A program made the translations under genes and the position numbers. The notes under the pieces were generated by a model. That model was not told the origin of the DNA. It was given only the letters and a program-made list of their open reading frames with translations, and did no database searches. Positions 7,359 through 15,796 of a stretch of 64,000 nucleotides of DNA are shown in pieces. Within the stretch, counting starts at the first letter, position 1, and every line of letters starts with the position of its first letter. The stretch comes from Asaia sp. W19 (GTDB taxonomy: Bacteria > Pseudomonadota > Alphaproteobacteria > Acetobacterales > Acetobacteraceae), in NCBI RefSeq assembly GCF_003994335.1, contig NZ_PNQZ01000060.1, positions 1-64,000 on the forward strand, read 5' to 3'.

Positions 7359-10300
7359 TCAGGAACCGGGGAGAACAGGACTGAGTCCCTGCGACCTGAA
7401 TTCGGCACGCAGCGCGGCGCTCGTCTCATTCGAAGCGCCCGGACCCGTCGCGAGCACCTGTATCGCCAGCACACGGCGCCCCGCCGCTGAGAGGCGGCCA
7501 AGCGGCAGGACCGCGCAGCCATTCGTCCATCGCTGGGCGCGACCTTCTGCCGCGTGCCAGCCACGGGCGTGGTACAGGAAGTCACGCACGTCGATTTCAG
7601 TCGCACCGTCGGGGGCATACAGCGTCATGGCGCCTATCAGCACACCGAGCATGCGCCGATCATCGACAAAAGGCCCGATGACCTCGCTCGGACGCGCGGC
7701 AGGCGAGCAGATATGTACCGTGGAGCAGCCTTCGGGAAGGTGGAAGACATGGCAGCCATCATTCTCTCTCACCGCCTGCAGGATCTCCCCCGCTTCCGTG
7801 CGCAGATGAAGGCGAGGCGTCGTCTTCCCGGTCAACCGGCCGATGCGCTCCACTCCGGCGCGGCGCGCCAGTCTGTTCCAGATCGGCTCGACGAATGCTC
7901 GCGAGACATCAAGAGGCGCCGCCATCACCGGCTGGCTCTGCGACACTTCTGCGGTCGCGCCGGGCGCAATCCCACCCCGCCCCGAACCGAGGCCGTCGCG
8001 GTTGCCCGTGTCCAGATAGGTTTCGCTGAGCATGCCATCGGCCATGACGGTGGCATGGGTCTGTGTCTCTATATGGTAATAGCTGTAGCGGGTGAGGCTG
8101 GTGTCATGGGTGATCGAGCGGCCATTGACCAGCATTCTGGCGGGTATGAGAGCCCCATCGAGATACAGGCAGTGTTCGGGCGTGATCAGCAGATCCTTGT
8201 AGGGTACCCCGTCTCCCAACGCGCCTGCCGAGACCCGGACCGGATAATCGGTCGGCTCGAAGCGGGCACTCTCGGTGCACTCGACCGATCGCTGACCGAC
8301 CCAGGTGACACGCTGCACTTCCTGACACCCGTTGTGATAGACATAGACAAGGTCGCCTGGCGCGATCGTTTCGACGGCGCGCTCTCCCTCGGGGGTTCTG
8401 ACCAGGGTGCCGGCAAGGAAACAAACAGCGAAAATGGTCGAATTGCCGGGGCCATCCGACAGGTCGTACCGTGCAGGCTTCTTTCCCGCGCCCGGGACAG
8501 TCATTCTCAGGCGACGATCACCCGAAAGCACAAACTCGACATGATCGTCATCGGGAAAATCCACACCGATGATCTGGGATCTCGGGATATCCCGCAGAAT
8601 GATCTGATCCGACGCCGACGGAGATTCGCCGTTGAACCCGGAGATGATCGATGTCGGGCTCGTCGTTCCGGTGAGTGTCAGCCGTGTATAGCCGTTACCC
8701 CCCAGATTGACCGTGCCTCCGGCATTGCCATCCAGTGTTGCCGAGGCACCCGGCGCAAGCGATGCCAGACCGATGAGCGACCCCCCGGCATCTATTTGCA
8801 ACGAGCCCCCCGAGGCGACTGTCAGCGCTGTCGTTGTTCCCCCGGAAACGACCTCGAGCATGCCTGTGGACTGAACCGTGCCGCCGGAAACGATACCCGC
8901 GGCGGAGATATGCCCACCATAGACGCCGCCAGCCGCAGCACTCAGGAGCCCGCCCTGCCCGATCGTCCCACCCGACAGGATACCTCCGGAAGTCACCAGA
9001 GTACGCCCCCCGGAGAGAACGATCGCATTCGAGGCAATACCCGTCGCCAGGATCGTTTGTGTTCCTGCAGCCGAAACCACGGTCTGCACCGCCGTTCCAC
9101 CACTGATGAACTGCTTGCCGCCACTGACCAGCGTGGAGCCAGAGGTCACACCGCCGCCATAAGTATTGTCGCGGGAGTTCCAGCCTACATCCTGCCAGCC
9201 ATTGCCAGTAACGAGAGCATTTTCGGAATAGGCCCCCTGCCCCTGAACAGACTGATAGCCCCCGGAGAGTGTCGCGTTGAGCGATGTCCCGCCGGAACCC
9301 ACCAGGATGGCCGCCTCTTCCGTCCCCCACCATCCGTTACCGGAGGCGGTGAGATGCGACGCGGTACCCCCCGACTGGATGCGAGCGACGGCACCGCGTG
9401 AAAGGACGGAACTCGCCATGACACCTGAAGATGAGACGAAACCGCGCGCGCCACTCAGGAGAGTGAAATTGGTGACCGTTCCGCCACTCAGGGCCAGAGC
9501 GGAGCCTCCATTCTGAACTGTCATGCCCGAGGTCTGACCATTCAGGGCCACTGCGGTGCCGCCCTGATTGACCTGGCCGACGCCACCGGAAGCGACCTGG
9601 GCGTTGAAGCTCGTGCCGCCGGCCTGAACGACGATCGATCCGCCCGACACAATGAGAGAGCCTGATGCGATTCCAGTGCCCATCACGGTCTGCGTACCAG
9701 CACTCGAGATCAGCGTATTTATGGCGGTGCCGCCGCTGAGGAACTGCTTCCCACCCCCGACCAGCGTCGACCCGGAGGCCACACCACCACCATAGGTATT
9801 GTCTCGCGAATTCCAGCCTACATCCTGCCAGCCACTGGCCGTGATGAGCGTGTTCTCGGAATAGGCACCCTGACCCTGAACAGACTGATAGCCCCCGGAC
9901 AGTGTCGCATTCAGCGATGTTCCGCCCGCACCGATAAGGATGGCCGCCTCTTCCGTGCCCCACCAGCCATTCCCCAACGCCGTGATGCCGGTGGCCGTAC
10001 CACCGGACTGGATACGGGCAACACCACCCCGTGAGAGAACGGAGTCAGCCATCACCCCCGCCGAGGATACGATAGCGCGCCCGCCACTCATCAGGGTGGC
10101 CGCGCTGAGACGCCCCCCAGACAACGCGACCGCGGAACCACCATTCTGCACGGTCAGACCCGATGCGACCCCGTTTGATGCCTGAGCGATACCCCAGACA
10201 TTTCCCTGACCGCCGGAGAGGATCGCATTGTTGATACCGGTGCCACCGGCGTCGATCTGGAACTGCCCCCCGGCAAAAACAGTGCCGCCCTGCGCCGTAC

Positions 10301-11174
10301 CGCCTGCTGCAACCTCCTGACGCCCGCCCGAAGAGACCTGCGTATCAACAGCAAGCCCGTTCTTGATGAACTGCGCCCCTCCGTTGATCAGCGTCGTGGA
10401 GGACGCGACACCGCCGCCAGTTGCCCCGTTATTGTTCGAACCGACATCCTGCCAGCCATTGGAAGTGACGTAAGCATCGCGCGAGACAGCACCATTGCCC
10501 TGGACGGACATATAGCCGCCCTCAATACGCGCATCGACGCTTGTGCCCCCTGCACTGAGGATGAGCGAGCCCTGTATGCCGGTACCGGGACCATTGAGAC
10601 CCGTTCCAAGTGTTCTGACATTCTGGGCCGTGCTTCCTGAGAGGATCGCCACCTGTCCACCGCGCGAGACGAGCGCATCCTGTACCAGACTACCCGCAAC
10701 CGCGCTGACGATACCCCCAGACTGCACTGTGCCACCCGACCAGACCACGCCGGAGAGAACGCTGAGACTCTGGCCGATCGTCAGATTATTCACGCGTGCC
10801 GAGCGATCGGCGTAGAAATCTCCGCCATTGAACTTGGTGTTGTTGATGGCGGTGCCGCCGCTATGGATCTTGTCGCCCGTATGATCGAGCATATTATTGG
10901 CCAGGACGCCGCCAGAGCTGACAACCGCCACAATGCTCTGCAGGGTCGAATTCTCGATCGTACCGCCGCTCTGGATGAAGGCGCTGGCCCATTTGGCTGT
11001 CCAAGCCGACATGGGAGATGTCAGACCCGTCACCACGGCTCCGCTGAACACATGCAGTTCCGGCGCCTGCCCAACCAGATTGACGGGGCCGTCTATGACC
11101 TGGCCATTACTCTGATAGACAGTTTTGCCATTTGCCAACACTGCGCTCCAGACGCCACTGATCGATGTAGTCAT
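7359..11174 (-). CDS. Giant AIDA-like repeat protein with C-terminal Hint domain
   Basis: A 1271-residue protein, likely extracellular or surface-associated. Residues about 65-820 are Gly/Ser/Thr-rich AIDA-type repeats (unit like SGGTxxNTxVxSGGxxxV) expected to form a beta-solenoid. Within them a larger block is repeated three times, centred on GGYxSVQGxGA near residues 219, 427 and 638, with periods of about 208 and 211 residues; the last two are nearly identical. A Hint_2-type domain starts at Cys918 (CFLAGTLVRTPEGE) and includes ITPEHCLYLDG. About 200 further residues follow. I see no Sec signal peptide and no C-terminal beta-barrel, so it is not a classical type V autotransporter. Hint_2 proteins of this kind are common in Acetobacteraceae; their role is unknown. 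Confidence 0.85.
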   Translation of the reverse strand: MTTSISGVWSAVLANGKTVYQSNGQVIDGPVNLVGQAPELHVFSGAVVTGLTSPMSAWTAKWASAFIQSGGTIENSTLQSIVAVVSSGGVLANNMLDHTGDKIHSGGTAINNTKFNGGDFYADRSARVNNLTIGQSLSVLSGVVWSGGTVQSGGIVSAVAGSLVQDALVSRGGQVAILSGSTAQNVRTLGTGLNGPGTGIQGSLILSAGGTSVDARIEGGYMSVQGNGAVSRDAYVTSNGWQDVGSNNNGATGGGVASSTTLINGGAQFIKNGLAVDTQVSSGGRQEVAAGGTAQGGTVFAGGQFQIDAGGTGINNAILSGGQGNVWGIAQASNGVASGLTVQNGGSAVALSGGRLSAATLMSGGRAIVSSAGVMADSVLSRGGVARIQSGGTATGITALGNGWWGTEEAAILIGAGGTSLNATLSGGYQSVQGQGAYSENTLITASGWQDVGWNSRDNTYGGGVASGSTLVGGGKQFLSGGTAINTLISSAGTQTVMGTGIASGSLIVSGGSIVVQAGGTSFNAQVASGGVGQVNQGGTAVALNGQTSGMTVQNGGSALALSGGTVTNFTLLSGARGFVSSSGVMASSVLSRGAVARIQSGGTASHLTASGNGWWGTEEAAILVGSGGTSLNATLSGGYQSVQGQGAYSENALVTGNGWQDVGWNSRDNTYGGGVTSGSTLVSGGKQFISGGTAVQTVVSAAGTQTILATGIASNAIVLSGGRTLVTSGGILSGGTIGQGGLLSAAAGGVYGGHISAAGIVSGGTVQSTGMLEVVSGGTTTALTVASGGSLQIDAGGSLIGLASLAPGASATLDGNAGGTVNLGGNGYTRLTLTGTTSPTSIISGFNGESPSASDQIILRDIPRSQIIGVDFPDDDHVEFVLSGDRRLRMTVPGAGKKPARYDLSDGPGNSTIFAVCFLAGTLVRTPEGERAVETIAPGDLVYVYHNGCQEVQRVTWVGQRSVECTESARFEPTDYPVRVSAGALGDGVPYKDLLITPEHCLYLDGALIPARMLVNGRSITHDTSLTRYSYYHIETQTHATVMADGMLSETYLDTGNRDGLGSGRGGIAPGATAEVSQSQPVMAAPLDVSRAFVEPIWNRLARRAGVERIGRLTGKTTPRLHLRTEAGEILQAVRENDGCHVFHLPEGCSTVHICSPAARPSEVIGPFVDDRRMLGVLIGAMTLYAPDGATEIDVRDFLYHARGWHAAEGRAQRWTNGCAVLPLGRLSAAGRRVLAIQVLATGPGASNETSAALRAEFRSQGLSPVLPGS

Positions 11175-11332
11175 AGCTCGGCTTTCCGTCCGTTGATCCG
11201 GGATAAAGTCGGGAGACCTGGGGTTTCCCGAATACTTCTCACTTTCTGACTATCAACCGGCCATCAACGATCACACCTCGACTCCACCGAGAGAAGAAGG
11301 AATTATATATTTGGCAAATAGTTCACAATCTT

Positions 11333-11354
11333 CACTAATGAATAAAAATTAGTG
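11333..11354. promoter_or_regulatory. Inverted repeat in AT-rich leader of the Hint-protein gene
   Basis: CACTAAT (11333-11339) and ATTAGTG (11348-11354) form a perfect 7-base dyad with an 8-base spacer, about 160 bases upstream of the Hint protein start. The stretch 11290-11440 is far more AT-rich than its surroundings and must hold the promoter of that gene. A binding site for an unidentified regulator is an inference. Confidence 0.4.
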
Positions 11355-11605
11355 GCGGTTAACGCAGATTTATGATGTGTCCTATAATCTGCCGAAAAAG
11401 ATGAACAATCGAAATTAGGTTCACAGCCCTGAACTTATTTTCGATACATGACCCGGATAGTCCGGATCTGCGCGATCACGGCGGTTATCCGTTCATTCCC
11501 CGGCCTAATGCGAGGAAATACTCACGATTTTGTGACGTTGTGTATTCCCATGTAACTTTATGAAACAGGCGCAGAAAGAAGCAGAAGGAATCGTCTGCGA
11601 AATGC

Positions 11606-11640
11606 AAAAAACCCCGCCCTCTTGCGAGAGCGGGGTTTTT
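11606..11640 (-). terminator. Rho-independent terminator of the rplM-rpsI operon
   Basis: ACCCCGC (11611-11617) pairs with GCGGGGT (11630-11636), extended by a further 3-base stem and a TTGC loop. On the minus strand it ends in a run of six T (11611-11606). It lies 41-75 bases after the rpsI stop. A-runs on the other side make it potentially bidirectional. Confidence 0.88.
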
Positions 11641-11656
11641 CGTAACCCTGAGGCCA

Positions 11657-11674
11657 GCGGGGCCAAAGCCCCGC
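11657..11674. repeat. GCGGGGC hairpin just after rpsI
   Basis: Perfect 7-base stem GCGGGGC / GCCCCGC with a CAAA loop, between the rpsI stop and the main terminator. The same stem recurs at 63910-63926, suggesting a dispersed intergenic hairpin element. Confidence 0.5.
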
Positions 11675-11680
11675 CAGAAA

Positions 11681-12166
11681 TCAGCGCTTGGAGAACTGGA
11701 AGGAACGACGTGCCTTGGCGCGACCGTACTTCTTACGCTCGACAACGCGGCTGTCGCGGGTCAGGAAGCCTGCAACCTTCAAAATGCCACGCAGAGCGGG
11801 GTCATAATGGGTCAGGGCGCGCGAGATGCCGTGACGCACTGCACCAGCCTGGCCAGACAGACCGCCGCCCTTGACCGTGCAATACACGTCGAACTGGTTG
11901 TAGCGATCGGTCAGCAGGAAGGGCTGCGTGATCAGCATACGCAGAACCGGACGAGCGAAATAGGTCGTGACCGGACGGCCATTAACGATGATATCGCCCT
12001 TGCCCGGCTTGACCCATACGCGTGCCGTGGCGTCCTTACGACGACCCGTTGCATAGGAACGGCCCTGTGCATCGCGCTTGACTTCGTGAACCGGAGCAGC
12101 CTGCGTGGCAGGAGCGATGCCGGCGAGGTCCTGAAGCGTACCTGTGCGCTCTTGAGTTTCAGACAT
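11681..12166 (-). CDS. rpsI: 30S ribosomal protein S9
   Basis: S9 of the small subunit, 161 residues, with the short N-terminal extension usual in alphaproteobacteria. Recognised by [18 protein letters not shown] (about 39-56), the [18 protein letters not shown] segment and the C-terminal [19 protein letters not shown] tail that reaches the P site. It follows rplM with a 5-base gap, the conserved bacterial L13-S9 operon, and is closed by a strong terminator. Confidence 0.98.
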   Translation of the reverse strand: MSETQERTGTLQDLAGIAPATQAAPVHEVKRDAQGRSYATGRRKDATARVWVKPGKGDIIVNGRPVTTYFARPVLRMLITQPFLLTDRYNQFDVYCTVKGGGLSGQAGAVRHGISRALTHYDPALRGILKVAGFLTRDSRVVERKKYGRAKARRSFQFSKR

Positions 12167-12171
12167 ATCTC

Positions 12172-12648
12172 TCAGGCCTCGATCACATTGAGGGTGTTCT
12201 TGCGGTTCATGGACGCAACATCCAGCTTCACCGGCTGCTGGCCTTCATGCGGGTGCTTGTCACCGGCATAGACATACAGATGCTTCATCTGGGCGCGCTG
12301 CAGCGGGCCGCGCGTGATCATACGCTCGACTGCCTTCTCGATCACGCTGCCGGGGTTCTTGCCCTCGAGACGCTGCGTGATGGTGCGCTCCTTGATGCCA
12401 CCGGGATGGCCCGTGTGGTAATGGAACAGCTTCTGGCCCACCTTGTTGCCGGTCAGAACGATCTTCTCGGCGTTGATCACGACGATGTTGTCGCCGCAAT
12501 CGACATGCGGGGTGTACTGGGGCTTGTGCTTGCCGCGCAGGCGGGTCGCGATGATGGTGGCGAGGCGGCCAAGAACGAGCCCTTCGGCGTCGATCAGGGT
12601 CCAGCCTTTCGTCACCTCTGCGGGCTTCAACGAAAGTGTGGTCTTCAT
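12172..12648 (-). CDS. rplM: 50S ribosomal protein L13
   Basis: L13 of the large subunit. Conserved blocks are [15 protein letters not shown] (about 14-28), [16 protein letters not shown], the [10 protein letters not shown] loop and MLP-type region [21 protein letters not shown] start it at the ATG at 12648 (158 residues, MKTTLSLKP), which fits the family; an in-frame start at 12711 would add 21 residues unlike L13. No strong ribosome site is visible before either. First gene of the rplM-rpsI operon. Confidence 0.97.
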
Positions 12649-12778
12649 GGTTCGGACTGATCCAGCAACATGTGTTGGTATTGGGGGCGCCTTATGGGAC
12701 GCCCCCGGCATTAGGTCAAGCTTTTTCGACTCATGCCGCCCTCCTGAAAACGGCTGATTTCCGCCATTTTTCGTCTAT

Positions 12779-12794
12779 CGGTATCATGATACCG
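12779..12794. promoter_or_regulatory. Perfect 16-bp palindrome between rplM and a divergent gene
   Basis: CGGTATCATGATACCG is its own reverse complement. It lies in the 234-base divergent region between rplM (minus) and the unknown exported protein (plus), about 130 bases from the rplM start and 89 bases from the other. A dimeric regulator site is likely, identity unknown. Confidence 0.45.
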
Positions 12795-12882
12795 CATAAA
12801 TAAATCCCGAGATTGTCCCTGTTGCAAAGCCGGACTAACATGGCGACCGTCGATTGAGGCCGTTTCAAGAGGATGATCAGAC

Positions 12883-14304
12883 GTGAAAAGACCCTGGCTC
12901 GCCGCAGGACTCTGCCTTGTTGTTATCGGTCTGGGCGGAATTGGCGTACGCCACGAGTCCAAGGCCGAGCTGCAGCGCGCTCTGGCCAGTTTCAGGGCCA
13001 ATCTGCCCCCAGATGCCAGATTCGAGTACGACCGGGCCTATCCACGCTTTCTGGCGCGCGGTGCCGGTTTCGATAATGCCCGCTTCATACGCGGCGACGT
13101 CACCCTGAGCGCCCAGCACCTGACCATCAACAACCCAACGGGCTATCTGACCACCGGGCTGAGCTTTTCTCGCATTCACGCCGATCGCGTAAATATTGTC
13201 GGTCCGGTGAGCGGCACGATTGGCGAGTTGACGCTCAAGAACCTGCTCCTCCCCCCCTTCAGCCGCGAGAAGCGTGAGGTGGCCGAGCTTCCACCCGCCT
13301 CCCAAATCCATTTTCGGCATGGCCAGATCCATGACATCGCTCTGGTCTCCGAGCAGGGATGCACACTGAACATCGGCTATGCCTCACTCGACAATTACGG
13401 CCATGACGACGGTAATGCAGGGAGCCTCCATGAAGGCCATGCTTCCTGCTCGAACAAAAGCAAGCTGGCACTGGCCCTTTCCCGCGCGATCCATCAACCC
13501 GCCACAGCTCTAGCGCTCGATATCAGGGACATGCACGAGACCGGCACACGCTATGCGCGTTATGTCGGCTGGTGGGAGCAATTCGCGAGCAATCCCTCGC
13601 CGGACCATCTCGCCACACTGCAGGATGTGCAGGAAACACCCGCACGCGCCGAAACCAAAGGCGTTGCCCTGACGCTGCTTGGTGCCCGGATCAGCAGCGA
13701 GTCCAGTGAAGCGCGGCGCTGGAAGGAGGGGGCCGTCATCCAGACTCGAGGCGAGGCGCGTACAACCCTGCTCAGCCTCAGCCCGGCATCGCCTCTGGCA
13801 CTGTTCCTTCCGCCGGTCACCCATATCGACATGATGACCCAGAACATCACGACAGACACCACGACCAGGCTGAGCACAATCGTCTTTGCGGCGCTGACCC
13901 CGAAATCCTTCGCATTCGAGGGCCGGATTGCCATGGATAATCTGGAGAGCAGCGATGCCACTCATCAGCCCGCCCTGATCTCGACCGATCTGACCTATCG
14001 CGATGATGGCGGCAATCTGGACACGCTCATGACGCGTATCGCCGCGCAACGAAACCAGTCTCTCTCGGATCTCAAGCAGATGATGGCGCTTCCCGCCGCA
14101 TTGCTGGTGCAGAAAGTGCCGGGCCTCAGCGCCCTGCCCGAATTCCTGCAAGCCCCGACCGGGCGGAGCTTTACCCTCTCCTTCCATCCGCCAATCAAAC
14201 TCAACGGCGAGAACCTCAAGAACTTGAGCACACCGCTGGCGAAAGACCCGGCCATGCGCGAAGCCTGGTCTTCCCCGCCCATCCTCTCCTCCACGTTGAA
14301 CTGA
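12883..14304 (+). CDS. Hypothetical membrane-anchored exported protein
   Basis: A 473-residue protein that I do not recognise securely. The N-terminus (KRPWLAAGLCLVVIGLGGIG) is a signal anchor; the rest reads as a periplasmic beta-rich protein with no catalytic motif. The segment PDARFEYDRAYPRFLARG vaguely recalls DUF2125/DUF945-type proteins, but I would not assign it. The start is a GTG with AAGAGGA about 9 bases upstream. The next gene begins 2 bases after its stop and a lipoprotein follows with an overlap, so the three probably form an operon with an envelope role. Confidence 0.7.
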   Translation: MKRPWLAAGLCLVVIGLGGIGVRHESKAELQRALASFRANLPPDARFEYDRAYPRFLARGAGFDNARFIRGDVTLSAQHLTINNPTGYLTTGLSFSRIHADRVNIVGPVSGTIGELTLKNLLLPPFSREKREVAELPPASQIHFRHGQIHDIALVSEQGCTLNIGYASLDNYGHDDGNAGSLHEGHASCSNKSKLALALSRAIHQPATALALDIRDMHETGTRYARYVGWWEQFASNPSPDHLATLQDVQETPARAETKGVALTLLGARISSESSEARRWKEGAVIQTRGEARTTLLSLSPASPLALFLPPVTHIDMMTQNITTDTTTRLSTIVFAALTPKSFAFEGRIAMDNLESSDATHQPALISTDLTYRDDGGNLDTLMTRIAAQRNQSLSDLKQMMALPAALLVQKVPGLSALPEFLQAPTGRSFTLSFHPPIKLNGENLKNLSTPLAKDPAMREAWSSPPILSSTLN

Positions 14305-14306
14305 TC

Positions 14307-15206
14307 ATGACGTCACCGGTCCATCTCATCGGGGCAAACGGTCGATCGGGTTTGGCGATCGCCCGCGCTCTGAGCGCAGAGGGCGAGACGATCATCCCTG
14401 TCATTCGCGCGCCAGCGAAGCTGCCGGACGACCTTCGCGCATCCGCGCGCGTCGCCGATCTCGAGGATTCGCGCACGCTTGCGGCGGCTCTGACCGATGC
14501 CACACGCATCGTCTCGACGGCCCATGCGCGTTTCATACCCGCCATTCTCGATGCGGCGCCTCAGACCGCCTGTCTGATTGCGCTTGGCAGCACACGCAAA
14601 TTCACCCGCTGGCCAGATGCCCATGGCAATGGCGTGCTGAGAGGGGAGACAGCCCTGCTCGAATCGGGGCGCAAGGGCATGATCCTGCACCCCACCATGA
14701 TCTATGGCGCGCAAGGCGAGGATAATGTGCAGCGCCTGGCCGCCCTGCTGAGGCGGCTGCCAGTCCTTCCCCTGCCCAATGGGGGGCGCTCTTTGGTTCA
14801 GCCCATCTATCAGGACGATGTGACGCGTGCGGTCGTGGCGGCGCTGGCTCTTGCCACCTCCGGACAGATCACCGGGCCTGAATCCCTCGTGATCGCCGGC
14901 CCCCGAGCCGTAAGCTATCGCGACTTCATCAAGGCCATTCTCACGGCGGCCGGGCTGGGCAAACGTGTTTTCCTGCCCGTATCGGGGAAGGTGCTGGAAA
15001 TCCTCGCGCCTCTTTCGGCCCGTCTGCCCGGTCTGCCTTCGATCGGACGCGCCGAGATCAGGCGGCTCCTCGAGGACAAGGCCTTCCCAGTTACGCCCAT
15101 GACAACGAGGCTGGGCATTACCCCTATCGCGCTGGAAGACGGGCTAGCCCGTCTTTTTGTCGCATCTGCCGATACGACGCCCCTTGCCAACGGACCACGC
15201 CCATGA
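14307..15206 (+). CDS. NAD(P)-binding SDR-like protein (NDUFA9/NmrA type)
   Basis: Extended/atypical short-chain dehydrogenase family, 299 residues. The Rossmann motif is near the N-terminus (HLIGANGRSGLAIARAL, about 6-22). The segment HPTMIYGAQGEDNVQRL resembles complex I NDUFA9-like and NmrA-like proteins. The usual YxxxK catalytic pair is not evident, so a binding or chaperone role is possible. It sits in the middle of a tight three-gene unit: 2 bases after the previous stop and with an ATGA overlap to the lipoprotein gene. Substrate unknown. Confidence 0.78.
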   Translation: MTSPVHLIGANGRSGLAIARALSAEGETIIPVIRAPAKLPDDLRASARVADLEDSRTLAAALTDATRIVSTAHARFIPAILDAAPQTACLIALGSTRKFTRWPDAHGNGVLRGETALLESGRKGMILHPTMIYGAQGEDNVQRLAALLRRLPVLPLPNGGRSLVQPIYQDDVTRAVVAALALATSGQITGPESLVIAGPRAVSYRDFIKAILTAAGLGKRVFLPVSGKVLEILAPLSARLPGLPSIGRAEIRRLLEDKAFPVTPMTTRLGITPIALEDGLARLFVASADTTPLANGPRP

Positions 15207-15688
15207 CCCGCCCGTCCAGAATCCTGACCCGTCTCGCAGGCTCCCTGCTGGCGCTGACCCTGATCTCCCCCCTTGCCGGGTGCACCGATCCGACGGGACC
15301 GGTCTTTGGCGACTGGTATGGTTTCAATCCCCTGCCGACACCCCAGGGCAATATCTCGATCGAACTGGTTCTGGATGGTGCGCCTACCGCAACGTCGGGC
15401 CGCTATCGCCTGCATCGCCAGTCCTTCTGGGCAGAAGACATGATGTTCAACCGCGCCGATACGCTGGATGGGACATGGACGCTCAAGGAATACACGGTTG
15501 ACGGCAAGATCTGGCGCAACGTGTTTCTGAAGGGGCCAGAATTGCACATCGCCCATTACGTCCTTCTGCCCAATGGCTACCTGACCCCGGCTGCCGACGA
15601 CAATACTCCCGATATGGGAGAGGGCGGCTGGAAATGCTGTCGCCTTGCGCCCAGAGCGCGTGACAGCTTTGGTTACGGGCGCGTGTGA
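15203..15688 (+). CDS. Small lipoprotein of unknown function
   Basis: A 161-residue protein with an N-terminal lipoprotein signal: basic start, hydrophobic stretch (LAGSLLALTLISPL) and lipobox LAGC, with Cys27 as the likely lipidated residue. The mature part is Trp/Tyr-rich (GDWYGFNPLP, DGTWTLKEYTVDGKIWRN) and beta-like, ending in a CC pair near residue 145. No family recognised. It overlaps the upstream SDR-like gene by 4 bases and likely acts in the same envelope unit. Confidence 0.72.
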   Translation: MTRPSRILTRLAGSLLALTLISPLAGCTDPTGPVFGDWYGFNPLPTPQGNISIELVLDGAPTATSGRYRLHRQSFWAEDMMFNRADTLDGTWTLKEYTVDGKIWRNVFLKGPELHIAHYVLLPNGYLTPAADDNTPDMGEGGWKCCRLAPRARDSFGYGRV

Positions 15689-15796
15689 GCGGCTCCCACC
15701 GCTCAGCCGCCCTGGATATACCCCATAGAGAGGTCGCGCTCTGGCCGCGAAACGGGAAGCCGTGGTGCAGGCCTCGCCGGATAGAAGGAATGTCTC

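Noticed and set aside
7554-9401. A 615-codon open frame on the plus strand
   Set aside because: It is exactly antisense to the repeat region and Hint domain of the giant protein. Its sequence is low-complexity Arg/His/Gly without any family motif; long antisense frames are expected over GC-rich repeats.
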